Shown: in pieces, positions 25,362-37,260 of the stretch
Position numbering within the stretch: position 1 is the stretch's first letter
Layout of the letters: each line of letters opens with the position of its first letter
Source of the DNA: Plantago elongata
Lineage: Eukaryota; Streptophyta; Magnoliopsida; Lamiales; Plantaginaceae
Direction of reading: 5' to 3'
NCBI GenBank assembly: GCA_036897095.1
Contig: JAYMSP010000383.1
Coordinates: 1 to 54,713 of the forward strand
Length of the DNA: 54,713 nucleotides
Notes under the pieces: generated by a model
Databases searched by the model: none
What the model was told of the DNA's origin: nothing
Seen by the model: only the letters and a program-made list of their open reading frames with translations
Position numbers and translations under genes: made by a program

Positions 25362-25573
25362 TGTCTTCTATATAAAAATATATTGAAAAGTTATAGGTAC
25401 TAAATATTAAATTTGATCGGAAATTGTAATTGTAATATGATATTTAAAATATATTCGGCCAGGGGAAAATAATTAATAATTTGATAACGTGATGGACTCA
25501 ACAGTCTCAACTCAATGCTAATAATTATGTTACCATATATAAAAATAATTCAAAAAGAAGAAAGAGGACCTTC

Positions 25574-25581
25574 TATAAATA
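25574..25581 (+). promoter_or_regulatory. Probable TATA box of the VCPKPRR-family gene
   Basis: TATAAATA is followed by a pyrimidine-rich leader (CTTCTCTCTTCTTGCCC and similar). Confidence 0.55.
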
Positions 25582-26476
25582 CTAGTGCTACCTCCCCATA
25601 TCAACCTTCTCTCTTCTTGCCCGAGACTGACCCTTTCTCTGCCCATTTTCTGCTCTCTTTTCTCATCTTTTCAGTTTTTATTTTTCTCATACTTCGATGA
25701 CTTGTTAGTATTTCATTTTTTCCCTTTTTTGATTGGAGAAGCCTCAGCTAATTTTGTACAGATCTTTCAGGTAACAATCGACTTCTCTTCTCTTCTATTC
25801 CGTTTCTGTTCTTGTTGTTAGGAAGTAGGTTGTCTACGCGTAGAAAAACACTTTTCTTGTGATTTGTTTTTGTACCTAAGTTTCTGCCATGGTTTTTCAA
25901 TTTATTTATGTGGACCTTAATGATTTTAGCTCAAATCAACGTTTTCTGATACTGGTATGTATAAAGCTCCAATCTTTTCTCTTTCTGGTTTTCCATCTGC
26001 TTCTCTGAGCTGGGTTTCTTATTCTTTGATTAGATCTGTGACTGGTATGTGAATTGAGTTTGTTTCTGTACTTTTTGTGATGAAAGAAACTGAAATTCGT
26101 AGGAAAGATTTGATTTTTACTCGAATTTTTAGGTTGCAAAATTTCAGGATCTCTTCAATTAGTGAAGAAAAGCACCCAAGTTTCGATTTTTCCTATAGAT
26201 CTGTCAAGTTTTAGTATGAAACAATACTAAAAAACAATTCTTGTTTCACTTTGCTTGCGTATTTGCTTTTGTCTGTGAGAACGAGTCAAAAAACGTTTGC
26301 CGACTAGTTTCGTCTCACACCATCCTTTTTGTTTGACTGGATCTGTTACTTGGGGTTACTTGGCTAAGAAACAAATTGTTTTTCTTTAAATTTATGTCCA
26401 CTAAGAAGTGTCTCCTTCATTGATAATTCCCAGGTTTTTGTTGTGAAGAGATACTAGACCAAAAGAAAAAAGAAAC

Positions 26477-27337
26477 ATGAATCACTGTGCTATCCAACAG
26501 AACAGTTTTGCTGCCCGTGAAGAGATGTGGAGCAGATCTGTGGAGATGAGAGACACCGTTGTTTGCCCGAAGCCGCGACGGCTCGGGCTTTTTAACACCA
26601 CCGCTACCCTTTTTGAACCTTCTATGAGGCCACTCAGATGGCATCATGTTAGGTAAATATTTTTTTTACCACTTTTGTTCTCGTAAAGTAAACTTGTTTT
26701 TCTTTCTTAGGTTCTTGTTTGTTAGTACTCACTTGTTTGTTTTATGATTTACAGCCATCAGCAAGAGGTTTGTGATGCCAAAGCTGGAAATGAACTTCTG
26801 GATATCATTCATGCCAAGGTATTATTCATGTGCTCCTTTTCGACTTTTTATTTTATGTGATTCTTAAATTGTCAGTTATGGGCCAAGATTTTGTTGTTTG
26901 TATCTTTATATGACTTGGTGATCTGTGTCATCATAGTATGTAATAATCCCAGTACTAGTTTAAGTGCCACAAGTTTTAACTATGTCTACAAGAGTTATTA
27001 ATTTTGAAATATTTGCTATATGAATCTGCAGGGTGGTAGTGCTATGGACCAATCAGTTGCACAGATAGCGTCATCTCCCCCATTTTTCTGCGGATCACCA
27101 CCTAGTAGAGTATCTAACCCACTAATTCAAGATGCCCGATTTGGGGATGACAAGTTCACCCCCATCTCACCCCGAGCAATCCCGATCCCTTCTGGGCTGG
27201 CAGCTCCATCCCCAACCCCCACCCGCAAGGGTGGCTGTGTTCGGGTCAATTTTGGGAACAATCCGGCCGTTAGGGTCGAGGGCTTTGACTGCCTAGACAG
27301 GGACAGCCGCAACTGCAGCATCCCTGCCCTGGCTTAG
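26477..27337 (+). CDS. Plant-specific VCPKPRR-motif protein, function unknown
   Basis: Exons 26477-26652, 26755-26818 and 27032-27337 join in frame to 181 residues (stop TAG 27335-27337). A leader intron probably runs 25771-26433 (donor TTTCAG|GTAACA, acceptor CCCAG), making four exons in all. The N-terminus MNHCAIQQN and the block TVVCPKPRRLG (27-37) match an uncharacterised plant family that I recall as including Arabidopsis At1g13390 and At1g68490. A middle AGNELLDIIHAK stretch follows, then a Pro/Ser-rich region with PISPRAIPIPSG, and a C-terminal CVRVNFGNNPAVRVEG segment. There is no signal peptide, membrane span or enzyme motif; it looks largely disordered. Role unknown. Confidence 0.88.
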
Positions 27338-29594
27338 AAAGAGTAACGACATCTACATACAAACAAACAACAATCAACCAATATATCTGGAAGGAATTTT
27401 GATCAAAGTGAGCTTTGCTTCTTAAGGTAATAGTGAGGGATCATCGATCTTGTTTTGTCGAAGTAGTGTATATATAATATCATGAGATGTTATCTTTCCA
27501 AAGTGTCTGTAATTAGAGGAAATGCATCTGTTGTGTAAGTATTTGAGGGGTATTTTAAGTTAAGTTATTTGACCAAGTCTACAATAATTCTTTAGGGAGA
27601 GAAGAGATCCAAGAGCTTGACCCCTCTTTGTAATGGTGTAATTAAGAGATGAGAGGAGGGGGGCTTCTTGGTAATTTGAATCTGTTTCCATTCGAGGTTA
27701 GTATTGAGATTTCACAAGCTCCTTGGTGACTTGTGAGGATGAGAATTTGTATAAAGAAAAAATATCTATATAGTTGTTGTTGAGTCATCATCTTTTGTAG
27801 TCAAATTCACTTTGTAAATACCAAGTTCTAATATTTAAACTTCCGCTTTGGATTATCTTATTGTTCCATGTCTTCATTTTCTTGTTCTTTGCTATTGACT
27901 TATTGTTTCTGCAATCTTTTGCCTACACAATTATTGGATTTTGTGTCAAAATAAAGGAGATATTTCTTCTTTTTGGTCTGTGGTTCAAATGATGATTGTG
28001 ATGATTCCTTGCTTCATGCTTGGTTTCCACGCGAAAGAATGATGCTTAAGCATTTAATTGGTGGTATAAAACTGAGGATATTTTATCTTTCAATAAATTT
28101 TATACCTTAATTTAATTCAGCAAATTTCGAGTAAAGAGAATAAATCATTTAATTGTAACTTTTTGATATCAAGCTTCATGACTCTCGATGATTTTATACT
28201 TTGTATCTCATAAGTACCAAACCGTCTAATCGTTTTATGTGTTGCAGTCTACAAATACGATGTATAATAACATCATAATTTAAGCATATAGACTATTGTA
28301 CAGACCCTACCAAGGATAAAATACGTGAATGAAATTTTATGATATTGGGAGATGCCAAATTGGCTTTTTGGACAAAAGGAAAGGCTAATAAAGAGTCTCA
28401 AAGCATAGTAGGCTTCGTAGAAAGGTCATATTCCAATTTATTTTCATACTACTAAGAAAAGATCGACATCGCCATCATAAACACATGGTTTATATCATAC
28501 TAGTCACAAAGTCACAATGGGTAGGACAAGAATTATGGTCATTGGATTTTTATGGCTTTTAATGGTTCGAGTTAAATTGCTTACTCAACCTTGAATTCAA
28601 TGGACAAATTTGTCGATGAGCCATATGTATGGTAGAAACGGCTAAGTTCATTAACTCACTCGAATTTTGTCATTGATGGAGATCTCCTAGAAATTGTTTA
28701 GAACCGATAAGTACAAGGGAAGTGATATTAACACTAGACTTTCAAAAATTGCGAAGGACGTAATGAATTCAAATATCTATAACATAATTCTCCTTTGTAA
28801 AAGAGGTCTGTTCAGTCCTACACGAACATTCATTCTTCACAACAAACGATTTCGTTTTATTGTGAAAACGAGTTCGTCCGTGTAAATTTTAATAACATTT
28901 TGTAAGAGTGGAAAGAGTTATATGAACAAGTCTTCTGAGAAACGATCTCTAAGTAATATATCTAGAGACGAATCTATGCTCTCATGTAAATTATCGATCT
29001 TATTAATCAAGACGTGTAAATTATAAATATTGATATTTTTTATATTTAAAAGAAATGAATTTTGTGGACAACAAAAATATTATAGTCAGTGACACTAATG
29101 TGGGTCGGGTTAGGTTTAAGGCTCCAGCCCATGTTGTCCACTATCATACTTTGGCGTGTGGTCTCTGAATTTGCTAATTTTGTAGTGGTAATTCTCTGAT
29201 GTCACACCCGTTTTCTTAAATTAAATTTTAGTATCATGTGATCAGCCAGCTTTGCTTCCAAATCAATCAAGGTTCAAATAATAGTAATGACTTCACATGT
29301 TGCAATAAATACTTGTAACCCGGTCAAAAGTGAGTCTGTCATGTTCTTTCCTGATTTTTCTTTTTTAATCCAATGTATGTATAATTATGTACAACCTAAA
29401 TTAACTTGAACCTAGCTCTTAAAAATCTTAGAGGCAATCACACTTAGAACTGCTCCAGTGCAGAGCTACTTTGAGCACGCTTTAAGATTTTTAAAAACAC
29501 ACTAGTGTATTGAGGAGTACGGAGAAGACTCAACTCAAATAGCTAGATCCGTATGATCTAGCTTTTAATACCTTGAGGGGCCTTTGATTATGCC
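27338..29594 (+). other. 3' UTR (to about 27.85 kb) and intergenic DNA
   Basis: The 3' UTR is likely several hundred bases. Beyond it no gene was recognised; the 63-codon frame at 28694 has no support. Confidence 0.4.
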
Positions 29595-30140
29595 TTAAAT
29601 TGCTTGCCAAGTGACCTGCAAGATGGCATAGGGTGTAGGGCCGTAGTTAAGAATGGGTCCGGAGTGGATATATGGTGCTTCGTCACCACCGTTGTCGTGT
29701 TGGGCATGTCCAGCTACTATCCAAAAAACGGCTTGAGTGACGTGAGGGTTGATGGATGTGTACACCAAACCAGCATGCACAAAAGTGCAGACTTTGATAA
29801 AATAGACACTATCGAACTTGTGCTTTGGAATTGATGGTGGATTATATCCTAGTATGAAAATGATCGTGATGTGTAGATCCATTATTTTTGAAGATCCTTT
29901 ATACTACATGCAGAATGAGCAGACTAAGAAGATTTTGAATAGTCAGATGGGACATTCCTGTGGTTCTGAGATACTTGTATAATTTAAAACTTTTGATGTA
30001 ATCACTTTTTGGGCATTGTGCTAGGTGTAGAATGTTGCTTGTTTTGGTATGGATGATCCGTTTCCTTTGTAATTGTTTCGTTGAAATCACTTCTTGTGCT
30101 TTTGGCTTTATTATCAATAAAATTTTTAGTCATTTAAAAA
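29595..30140 (+). mobile_element. Probable LINE 3' end (truncated copy)
   Basis: The segment ends in TTTGTAATTGTTTCGTTGAA, then TATCAATAAAATTTTTAG and a short A-run at 30137-30145, as in plant L1-type LINE tails. The upstream part (GTGAGGGTTGATGGATGTGT, TTTGATAAAATAGACA) recurs in diverged form at 32215-32335. The 76- and 95-codon frames here carry no recognised domain. Confidence 0.45.
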
Positions 30141-30384
30141 AAAATTAAAATATTATGCATTACATGCACGAGTGTAAGAACGAAGACATTATAAAATAAA
30201 ATTAAATATGTGAAGAATTAACACGAATTAAAAATAAATATGAAATTGTGCAGTTTATCATTATTTTAAACTTATGTGGCTATAACCTTCATTTTTACCG
30301 TTTATCGCTTTTGGTTTAGTAGACAATCAATCTTTCATCGTTGTTTAAGCCAATTGACGATCAACCCGCTTTCTCCTGCATCTT

Positions 30385-31076
30385 TCATCTCCTTTGGTGC
30401 GATTTGGGTATCATTTGATGGGAGGTGAGTGGGCCTTTTACCCGTGCCAAAAATATTTTCATTCCTAAGAAGTCATCTTCCGAACTCAGCTGGCAGTTAA
30501 CATAATCTGCAACCCTGTAAATGAACCTCACTCCTTCACTCTCGACTAGCGCCCATTTGCTAACAACTGTGTTCAACACATGATCAAACTGATAGAATCC
30601 AAGAAACAACTATCCCTCATTTGATGGCTATACCAGAATTCATCGGAGCTTGTTCCACCATTTCGGGTAATAAATGAGGGCAATGTCGCACTCTTCTCGT
30701 CAGCAACTTAACAGGTCGATGTTTAAACAAAACGGATTTGGAAAGTCGCTCTTTACTCCTTGACGCTCCGTGGAGTGTTTGGCAGGACTTTTCCCTCATT
30801 TGATTGGCTTTTGAAGTTTTTCTATATATGGCACTTCTTTAATTTTGACATCAACTTCTTTACTGTATTATTCATCTTTGAACTTATAGTCGTATCTGGG
30901 CTGAACTGCTTGTAGTGATAATGGACCTGGTTGGCCCATTGGTTTGCTATGAGATTGTAGTCTGCAGATTCATAGGGCTTCCTGATTAACGCACCGGGCT
31001 TCCTCATTAATTGGACCCAAATCCAGACTTTTATTAGATATTGTTGAAACTTAGCAATTCTAAGTATTTTGAGCAT
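30385..31076 (-). pseudogene. Unassigned minus-strand reading frames, possible gene relic
   Basis: Three consecutive minus-strand frames, 31076-30822, 30799-30617 and 30609-30385 (84, 60 and 74 codons), have protein-like composition, for example MRKPGALIRKPYESADYNL, RPVKLLTRRVRHCPHLLPEM and VESEGVRFIYRVADYVNCQL. I do not recognise the family. The stops between them and the duplicated CCCTCATTTGAT string (near 30614 and 30792) suggest either introns or decay. This could be a broken host gene, a transposon fragment or chance. Confidence 0.3.
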
Positions 31077-32205
31077 GCCCCTCTTATTTTATTCTCACAT
31101 TCAAAACTCTGATGAATTTAGTTTCTGGAATAAATCATGAGGGTTTTATGCAGGTTCTGCAGATATGTTAGTAAGTATACAACTATGGTTACCTAAATTG
31201 TTGCTACATAACTTGTTTAAAGATGATATAGTCGGTAAAAATATCATACTTTCGAAACGTAGAATGTAAATTAAGCTTAGGTTGTTTTAAGAATCCTAAA
31301 CAATAAGAATTGTGGTTTAAAGTTCTAGAACTCAAATAGTATGTTGTGATTGGCTTAAGCACTGCTATTTTAAATCGAAAACTCTTTCAGTTTAGTTCAA
31401 TTTTAAATTTCAGTTCAATATAATATAGCTTTACGAATTGAGCAATAATAAATCACCGTCCAAAATCTTTCCTCATGTCAAAATCTTTCTATAGTTAATA
31501 GAGGGAATCACACTTGTCTGATTAGTGTGGAATACCAAGACATTAGGATCGAGTAAGGACCAGTTTGGTGCATATAATTCGGTGAAGTTAATCACCAACT
31601 AATCTATTGAGAAAACATTTTAAACAAAAATAAGAGCAACCAGTCAGGAATAGTAATGAGTGGTGTTTGGCTGGTTGCATATGAAAGTTGAAGAGGGAGA
31701 CAAATTTAGAGTCGAATTGATTCCCTTCCAAGACACTACCAAACAAAACATTAATCTCAATTTCAGCTTTTCAACCTTGCTCCGCCGCATAATGCGTGAC
31801 GTTTTCTTACCTCGAGATTATTGATTCTACTTAATTTAATCAACTAATTAAACGTAGCTTCAACTTATAAATAGTCTGATCAGTCTCAATGTCCATTAAA
31901 ATAAGGGCCCTTAAAATATCATTCCTGCTGATTCCATACAGTACCTGAATTGGTTGTTACTAGTATCGATACCATGTGTAACTACTAGACATAAATACGT
32001 AAAATTAAGTACGTAAAATTAGACGTTTAGCAACATTCTAACAAATTTGGTCTAGGTTACCTTCCAACATTGTAAATCTGGAAAAGTATGTTTTAAACTA
32101 CTAATTCATTTAGGTTGAGTAATTTACATGGACGACTTCTTATCTCTTGAAATTATCGAAAATATGTTCCTTAATTCGTATTGAACGTGTTCAGAGACTA
32201 TTCAA
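31077..32205. other. Intergenic DNA
   Basis: No gene seen. Near 31560-31780 the composition is repeat-like, but no ends were identified. Confidence 0.35.
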
Positions 32206-32636
32206 TATCGACCTTGGAGTCGTGAAGGTTGATGAATGCGTATACCAAATAAATACGTAAAAAAGTACGAATTTCGATAAAATTGACATCTTCAATGTAC
32301 ATATGGAATTAACGGTGGACTTGTTTCAAGTATGTAACTACTCATGGCTTTGGGATTCAATCTTTTGGAGACGAGATGAGGGGTCTGCAGTTTCAGATGC
32401 TTGCTGTGTTTTCTGAGGAATAGATTCGCATATTGTTTTGGTTTGGATTGTAATTTGTCAGTTGTAATTGGTTTGGTGCTCTTTTCGTGCAGTTAAAAAC
32501 TTGTTGAATATTTTAATTATATTGGTGTTTATGTTTGTTTTTTCCATGTAATTGTTCGTTGAAACTATATTTTATATTATTACTTTTTTGTTAATATAAT
32601 TCTTTGTTCATTTCTTTTTCAAAAAAGGGGGCAAAC
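32206..32636 (+). mobile_element. Second probable LINE 3' fragment
   Basis: GTGAAGGTTGATGAATGCGT, TTTCGATAAAATTGACAT and GGAATTAACGGTGGA match the order of blocks at 29740-29845. The segment ends TGTAATTGTTCGTTGAAACT ... CATTTCTTTTTCAAAAAA, again LINE-tail-like. Confidence 0.45.
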
Positions 32637-33385
32637 GCTCCCCTATATCCTCTTCTGGATCGAGCTGAGTAGCTTCCTTGTCCCAATCTTAGTTTATAGA
32701 AAACTGTTTATCTTTTTGTATAATTAATCTATTTTAATGATATAATTAACTTTAGTCAAAGGTGACTTGGTCATGACTGCTTACATTTTTCATTATCTTC
32801 TTCACAGACATATATGCACTGTTCCACTGTTCTTGGAGATTTGCATGTTAGTCCTAGGTTTTTCTGTAAAATTATGTAACGTATCATTTTCACATTTGGA
32901 TGACATATTTATTGCATAATGGCAACGTTTTAAAATTTGAAACTCTATAGCCTAAGTAACAAGTAAGTAGCTAGATAGTTATCATGAAAAGATAGAATCG
33001 TGGGTAAGTAGTAGATATTCTCCAATACTATCCCATCTATCCTATATATCCGGTCCGTAGTTGGTCAACTACAACAAAAGATTTGATGAGTATCCTCGAG
33101 CTAGGGACTATCAAGTTGTACGAGCTACATTGAAGTATGCGAGTAGTACAAGTTATTACAACCTCTATTCCTCATTAAAATTGTTTCCCATGCTTATTTA
33201 TCATTTATTATGGGATGTTTAAAATCTTTTTTTCGAATAACTTGACTATCACTCTAAAACAATGTCAGTACATTTAGGAGCATACATTAGGTCCATGTCC
33301 AAATAAAAACGACGACTACATTACCATACTAGAAATTGGAAAAAGAAATAAAATAGAATTAAAAAAAGGCCTATAGACCAAGTGC
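32637..33385. other. Intergenic DNA
   Basis: No feature recognised. Confidence 0.35.
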
Positions 33386-33851
33386 ATGGAGGTTAAGTTC
33401 CTGTATCAATCCCCCCGCCTCGCTGCGCATTCATCGGACGCCATCAATCTGAATAATAAATCTCGAGATGTTTTGAATGTTCGGGGTCTGATTCTTGAAG
33501 ATCTTCTCATTTCTTGCTATCCAAATGTGGTAGAACGCCTCCGCAAGCATGGAACGAAAGACAAGAGCACGTCGCCTTTTCCCTTTCGCCATCTTACACA
33601 ACCAAGTGACGAGTGCAGACCAGTCGTAGATGGGTGGGTGCGATACAAGAAGCCACCCCAATCATCATATCGTAAGTGGTGGGGCACTGGAAATACAGGT
33701 GATCGATACTCTCCACATTACCACAAAAAACACAAAGTCCATATGTGCTTATGTCAAAGAAAGGCAACCAATCCTTAGTTGCCAAACGCCTATGTAGACC
33801 GATCCAGAGAACGAACCTTGCTTTAGGCCTAGCTAGGTTCCCAACTACCAA
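33386..33851 (-). pseudogene. LINE reverse-transcriptase zinc-binding domain, frameshifted fragment
   Basis: Minus-strand frames 33851-33594 and 33661-33431 overlap and together cover the zinc-binding region found near the C-terminus of plant L1-type polyproteins. The first has ARPKARFVLWIGLHRRL and the pattern C-x2-C...H-x5-C (CVFCGN, then DHLYFQC). The second continues with IYDWSALVTWL and AFYHIWIARNEKIFKNQ. The hand-over near 33660 needs a frameshift, and no RT core or endonuclease was seen upstream, so it is a dead 3' fragment. The 130-codon plus-strand frame over the same DNA is its shadow. Confidence 0.85.
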
Positions 33852-35330
33852 ATCTCTCCAATTTATACGTGCTTGGCTACTACCTAATTAAACCCCAGTA
33901 GATGTCACAGACTGAAAAACCGGGCAGCCCCACACTATGCCTCCCACTCCGGCATATCCAGTAGTGAAAGTAGTAAAACGGCCAATATTTAGTACGACTA
34001 ACCTAAACTGTGATTATTGGGGTGCTCGTAAAGTTAAATTTTGATTAATGGTATGTTCGACACACTGAACCCGACAACCTAGAATTGCAAAGAAGATTAT
34101 CTCGAAGTGAAAAGAAAAATGAAAGAACCGAAAATTGAAATGCCCAACAAGGCCTGGCTTGGGTCATGATACTATACGAGCATGCCATCACACTCAATAT
34201 GCTAACAAGGTACGATATTACATTCCCTTCACGGCAAAGGCACCCCTTAATTGGCTTTCATGAGAAGGTGGAGACAAATTCAGTTTGAAAGAATCTCATC
34301 TTACATACAAAGGGTGACACTACATATATATTTTAGTTTACACTAAAGTTTGATACAACATTGAATTAGGTCCCATACCCATCAATCCTACATTTGACAA
34401 AAGCTTTCTTTATGTTTGATGATTTTAGCTAAAAAGAAACACAAGATGACAAGTGCACGGAATCTAAACTTACCTCATTTTGGTAAATGAGTTAACATTA
34501 CAAACAATCCAAAAGCAAAATCCAATTTAGAAGCAACTTTAATCACCAATGCCTAATATTGCAAACCTTTTGCTCTATAGATCACTTCTTGTCAATTCCA
34601 AGACACGGCCAAGGATATTTGTGTAATAGAATAAAGATTTTACTTAGCTAGAAAAAGATACTTTCTGGACTATTTTTTGACCACTAGAAAGGTATATTTT
34701 TTAATTGGATAATAATTTTGAAGTGTTTAATTAGGTTGTTGATTTTGTGATTACTCAAAGTGATAGAAACAGTAAAAATGTTGTCGTATGGAAAACTGCA
34801 CCCAAAGTAGGCTATTCACGGGCTGAAATTCATGACGACGCTATTTTTGTTGATTATCGTAAAACGGATCTATTTTTCAAGAAAACTGTACTCTAAATCC
34901 GTAATTAACAAAAACAAATGCCTTAAATAAATAACAATAATCATCAAGTTGAAAACAACATATGGCGATGTTATATTCAACTGGATGCAGTGAAATATAG
35001 CACTCAAATTTACTCAACTGAATGCACTGAAATTTGATTCCGATTTAACACATCCATGAATTATAATATTGTGACAAAAAGAACTGGGTATCGTGAACTC
35101 TGGTATGTACATTACTACATTACATGATCATAGATTCATACTTCATAGTACAGATTTGTTGATGAAGAAGCAAAAAAATGGAAGAAGCTTGATCTCCAAA
35201 ATACCCACGGTTTACTCCCTTGAACAAAACTATATAGTGGAGTAATAATAAAAGCTACTAGATGAGGAGAAAACGTAGGTATTTTGGACAGAATCCAAGC
35301 GAAATAAGACAAAAGAGAGACTGATTTCTA
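33852..35330. other. Intergenic DNA and 3' side of the CLE gene
   Basis: No gene was recognised. The last few hundred bases probably include the 3' UTR of the minus-strand CLE gene. Confidence 0.4.
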
Positions 35331-35654
35331 CTAGTTGTGGAGAGGATCTGGACAGCTTGGAATAACTCTCTTATCATCAAAAAAAGTAGTGGCATTTGAT
35401 GTAGTAGAGACATTAAGATCAGTGAGTTGTCTGGTTTTGAAATAGTCTCTGAATCTTTGAGTTTGGAAAAACTGCAGATTCTTGCCTGATGGAGGAGCAG
35501 GCTCTGTTAACTGATCAACAACAACTACATCTTGTTCTGGAAACAGCCTGATTGCCATTACGGCTCCGCCCTGAAGAAGAAGAAGAAAGATGAAGAGAAG
35601 AACCTTGACAGATGGGTAGTATGGTCTTTTCTTGGCTCGTTGAGTTGATGACAT
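35331..35654 (-). CDS. CLE27: CLE peptide precursor, CLE27 type
   Basis: Single exon of 107 residues (ATG 35654-35652, stop TAG 35333-35331). A basic head (RAKKRP, 6-11) precedes a hydrophobic signal segment (18-28), then AIRLFPEQ (34-41), a variable spacer, and the C-terminal CLE dodecapeptide RVIPSCPDPLHN (residues 96-107, nt 35369-35334) directly before the stop. Position 6 of the motif is Cys, where most CLE peptides have Gly; Arabidopsis CLE27 (RIVPSCPDPLHN, recalled) shares this Cys and a similar AIRIFPE block, so orthology is likely. CLE peptides are secreted, processed ligands of leucine-rich-repeat receptor kinases in meristem and vascular signalling. The frame is open upstream to 35798, but the ATG before the signal segment fits the family. 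The symbol is by similarity. Confidence 0.9.
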   Translation of the reverse strand: MSSTQRAKKRPYYPSVKVLLFIFLLLLQGGAVMAIRLFPEQDVVVVDQLTEPAPPSGKNLQFFQTQRFRDYFKTRQLTDLNVSTTSNATTFFDDKRVIPSCPDPLHN

Positions 35655-36310
35655 ATCGTCGGTGATGATGATGAAGAACAGCAACAAACAACCCACATAT
35701 AAAAGTCTTCTTGCCAAAATTCTTGAATCTGAGATTTTTCTTCTTCTTGATTGTGTCTGATGAATAAGTGTGTAAATGTGTGAGTAGTATTGGTGCAAGT
35801 GGTATATGTGTGTCTATTTGTTTGTAGTCAGTGTAGAGAGGAATGGGATACATAAAACCAGCTAAGGTACTGATGGAGTATGAATTGACGAGTTTCTGTC
35901 TTGATTAAGATTGAAACTGTACTGAGAGAAAGAAAGGAAAGGAGAGGGTGAGGTACTGAGGTAGCCAGGTAGGGTATGAATGAGGAGTCATAGAGGTGGC
36001 TGGGCTGACTCTTATTCATGCACGGGACCCAACCGTAACACTACTCACTGGTCATGTGAAAATCAGGTTCTAGTTTATTCGACCACACCTAATAAATACT
36101 TTCACACGACTCGTGAAATAAACGAGCTGGAACTTTAATTCATCAATTTGATTGAGTAGATCTAAGTTAAAAGCAAATCTTTTAACTTGATTTTAGTCGC
36201 CAGTAGAAAACATACTCAGATCGTCGGGTCGCATCTTGAATTTCTTGCCAATTTGCAACTTAAGAAGCTAGATCGAGGTGGTCCACTTTAAAATTCCGTG
36301 AGGTTATGAT
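35655..36310 (-). other. Upstream region of the CLE gene
   Basis: It should hold the promoter and 5' UTR of the minus-strand CLE gene. No confident TATA box was fixed. The 112- and 63-codon minus frames here are alternative frames. Confidence 0.4.
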
Positions 36311-36470
36311 GGAGACTGATTGTCATGACACTCAAATGGCCATTTGGATGAGATTTTGGTGAAATTGTGTTTAGAATGAAATTGAAATGGGATATTTGAA
36401 GTGTATTTTAGGCCAAATCATTTTTCATCGCGCCAAATAGAGCGATTTAAATGCTATAGCAATCTGCCCC
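36311..36470 (-). mobile_element. Tourist-like MITE, short form
   Basis: It runs from GGAGACTGATTGTCATG to GCAATCTGCCCC. The interior (GAAATTGAAATGGGATATTTG, AAGTGTATTTTAGGCCAAAT) matches the copy at 53370 directly and the one at 38880 in reverse complement. Confidence 0.65.
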
Positions 36471-37078
36471 ATCTTCGTGAACTCGTTTGGAGTTGTGAAA
36501 ATTGAAAATTTAGTAGATATGTTGTCGTATATGTGGAAAGTTTTTACTTGTATCAATGTGCATATTGAAAACATAGAACTATACAATAACAAGTATGTTA
36601 TATTTTACTTTTAATTTATAATCCTTATAATTATCACGCGATATTATCTGGAGTAGCATCCTTATGCGCACCCCATATCACCCCTCAAAGTTGCCTAAGT
36701 GTGAGTGAGGGGTTATTTCTAAAAAAAAAAAAAAAACAAATCAACTTCAAGTACTCTAAAAGATGGATTAGTTCTCCAAAATTAAGGGGGTGTAGTAATA
36801 AAACGCAAAAACCTTAGACACACTTTAGTTAGTAGCTAGACAAGTTCCATGTTTTATGAGTTATGATTGTAAGCTTTAATTAATGTTAGTTGACTAATGA
36901 CTACTGACTAATGAGCTAGTGAAAAAAATAAGGTAAAGCCGTAAAGTTATGAATGACATATAAACTATGGTAAATCAGTCACAAGTTAGTGACTAATCAT
37001 CAAAAAGTAAGAGGATAATGTGAATTTTTTTGTTAAATATAAAAAATTTATTTCTTTTATTATTTTAATTTAATATCT
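36471..37078. other. Intergenic DNA
   Basis: Contains an A16-17 run at about 36720-36736. No gene seen. Confidence 0.4.
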
Positions 37079-37260
37079 GTGAATTTTTATATATTGTATG
37101 TAAATTTTTATTTAAAGTTTATGAACTTTTATTTTATCTGTGAATTTTTACATATTAATTGCGGGTTTTTATTTAGGTTTGTGAATTTTTACGTTGTTTG
37201 TGAATTTTATTTAGGATCTATGAATTTTAATATAAAGAAATTAAAATTTTCATATTTAAT
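37079..37260 (+). repeat. Degenerate minisatellite based on TGTGAATTTTTA
   Basis: Repeated TTTGTGAATTTTTA / TATGAATTTT / GTAAATTTTTATTT blocks at roughly 20- and 42-bp spacing give a periodic frame (MNFYILYVNFYLKFMNFYF...). The frame is a by-product of the repeat, not a gene. Confidence 0.65.

Noticed and set aside
33386..33778. 130-codon plus-strand frame
   Set aside because: It is antisense to the LINE zinc-binding region, which has recognisable residues on the minus strand.
35655..35853. Longer start for the CLE precursor and a 112-codon alternative frame
   Set aside because: The signal-type hydrophobic segment follows the 35654 start, and the alternative frame lacks the CLE motif.
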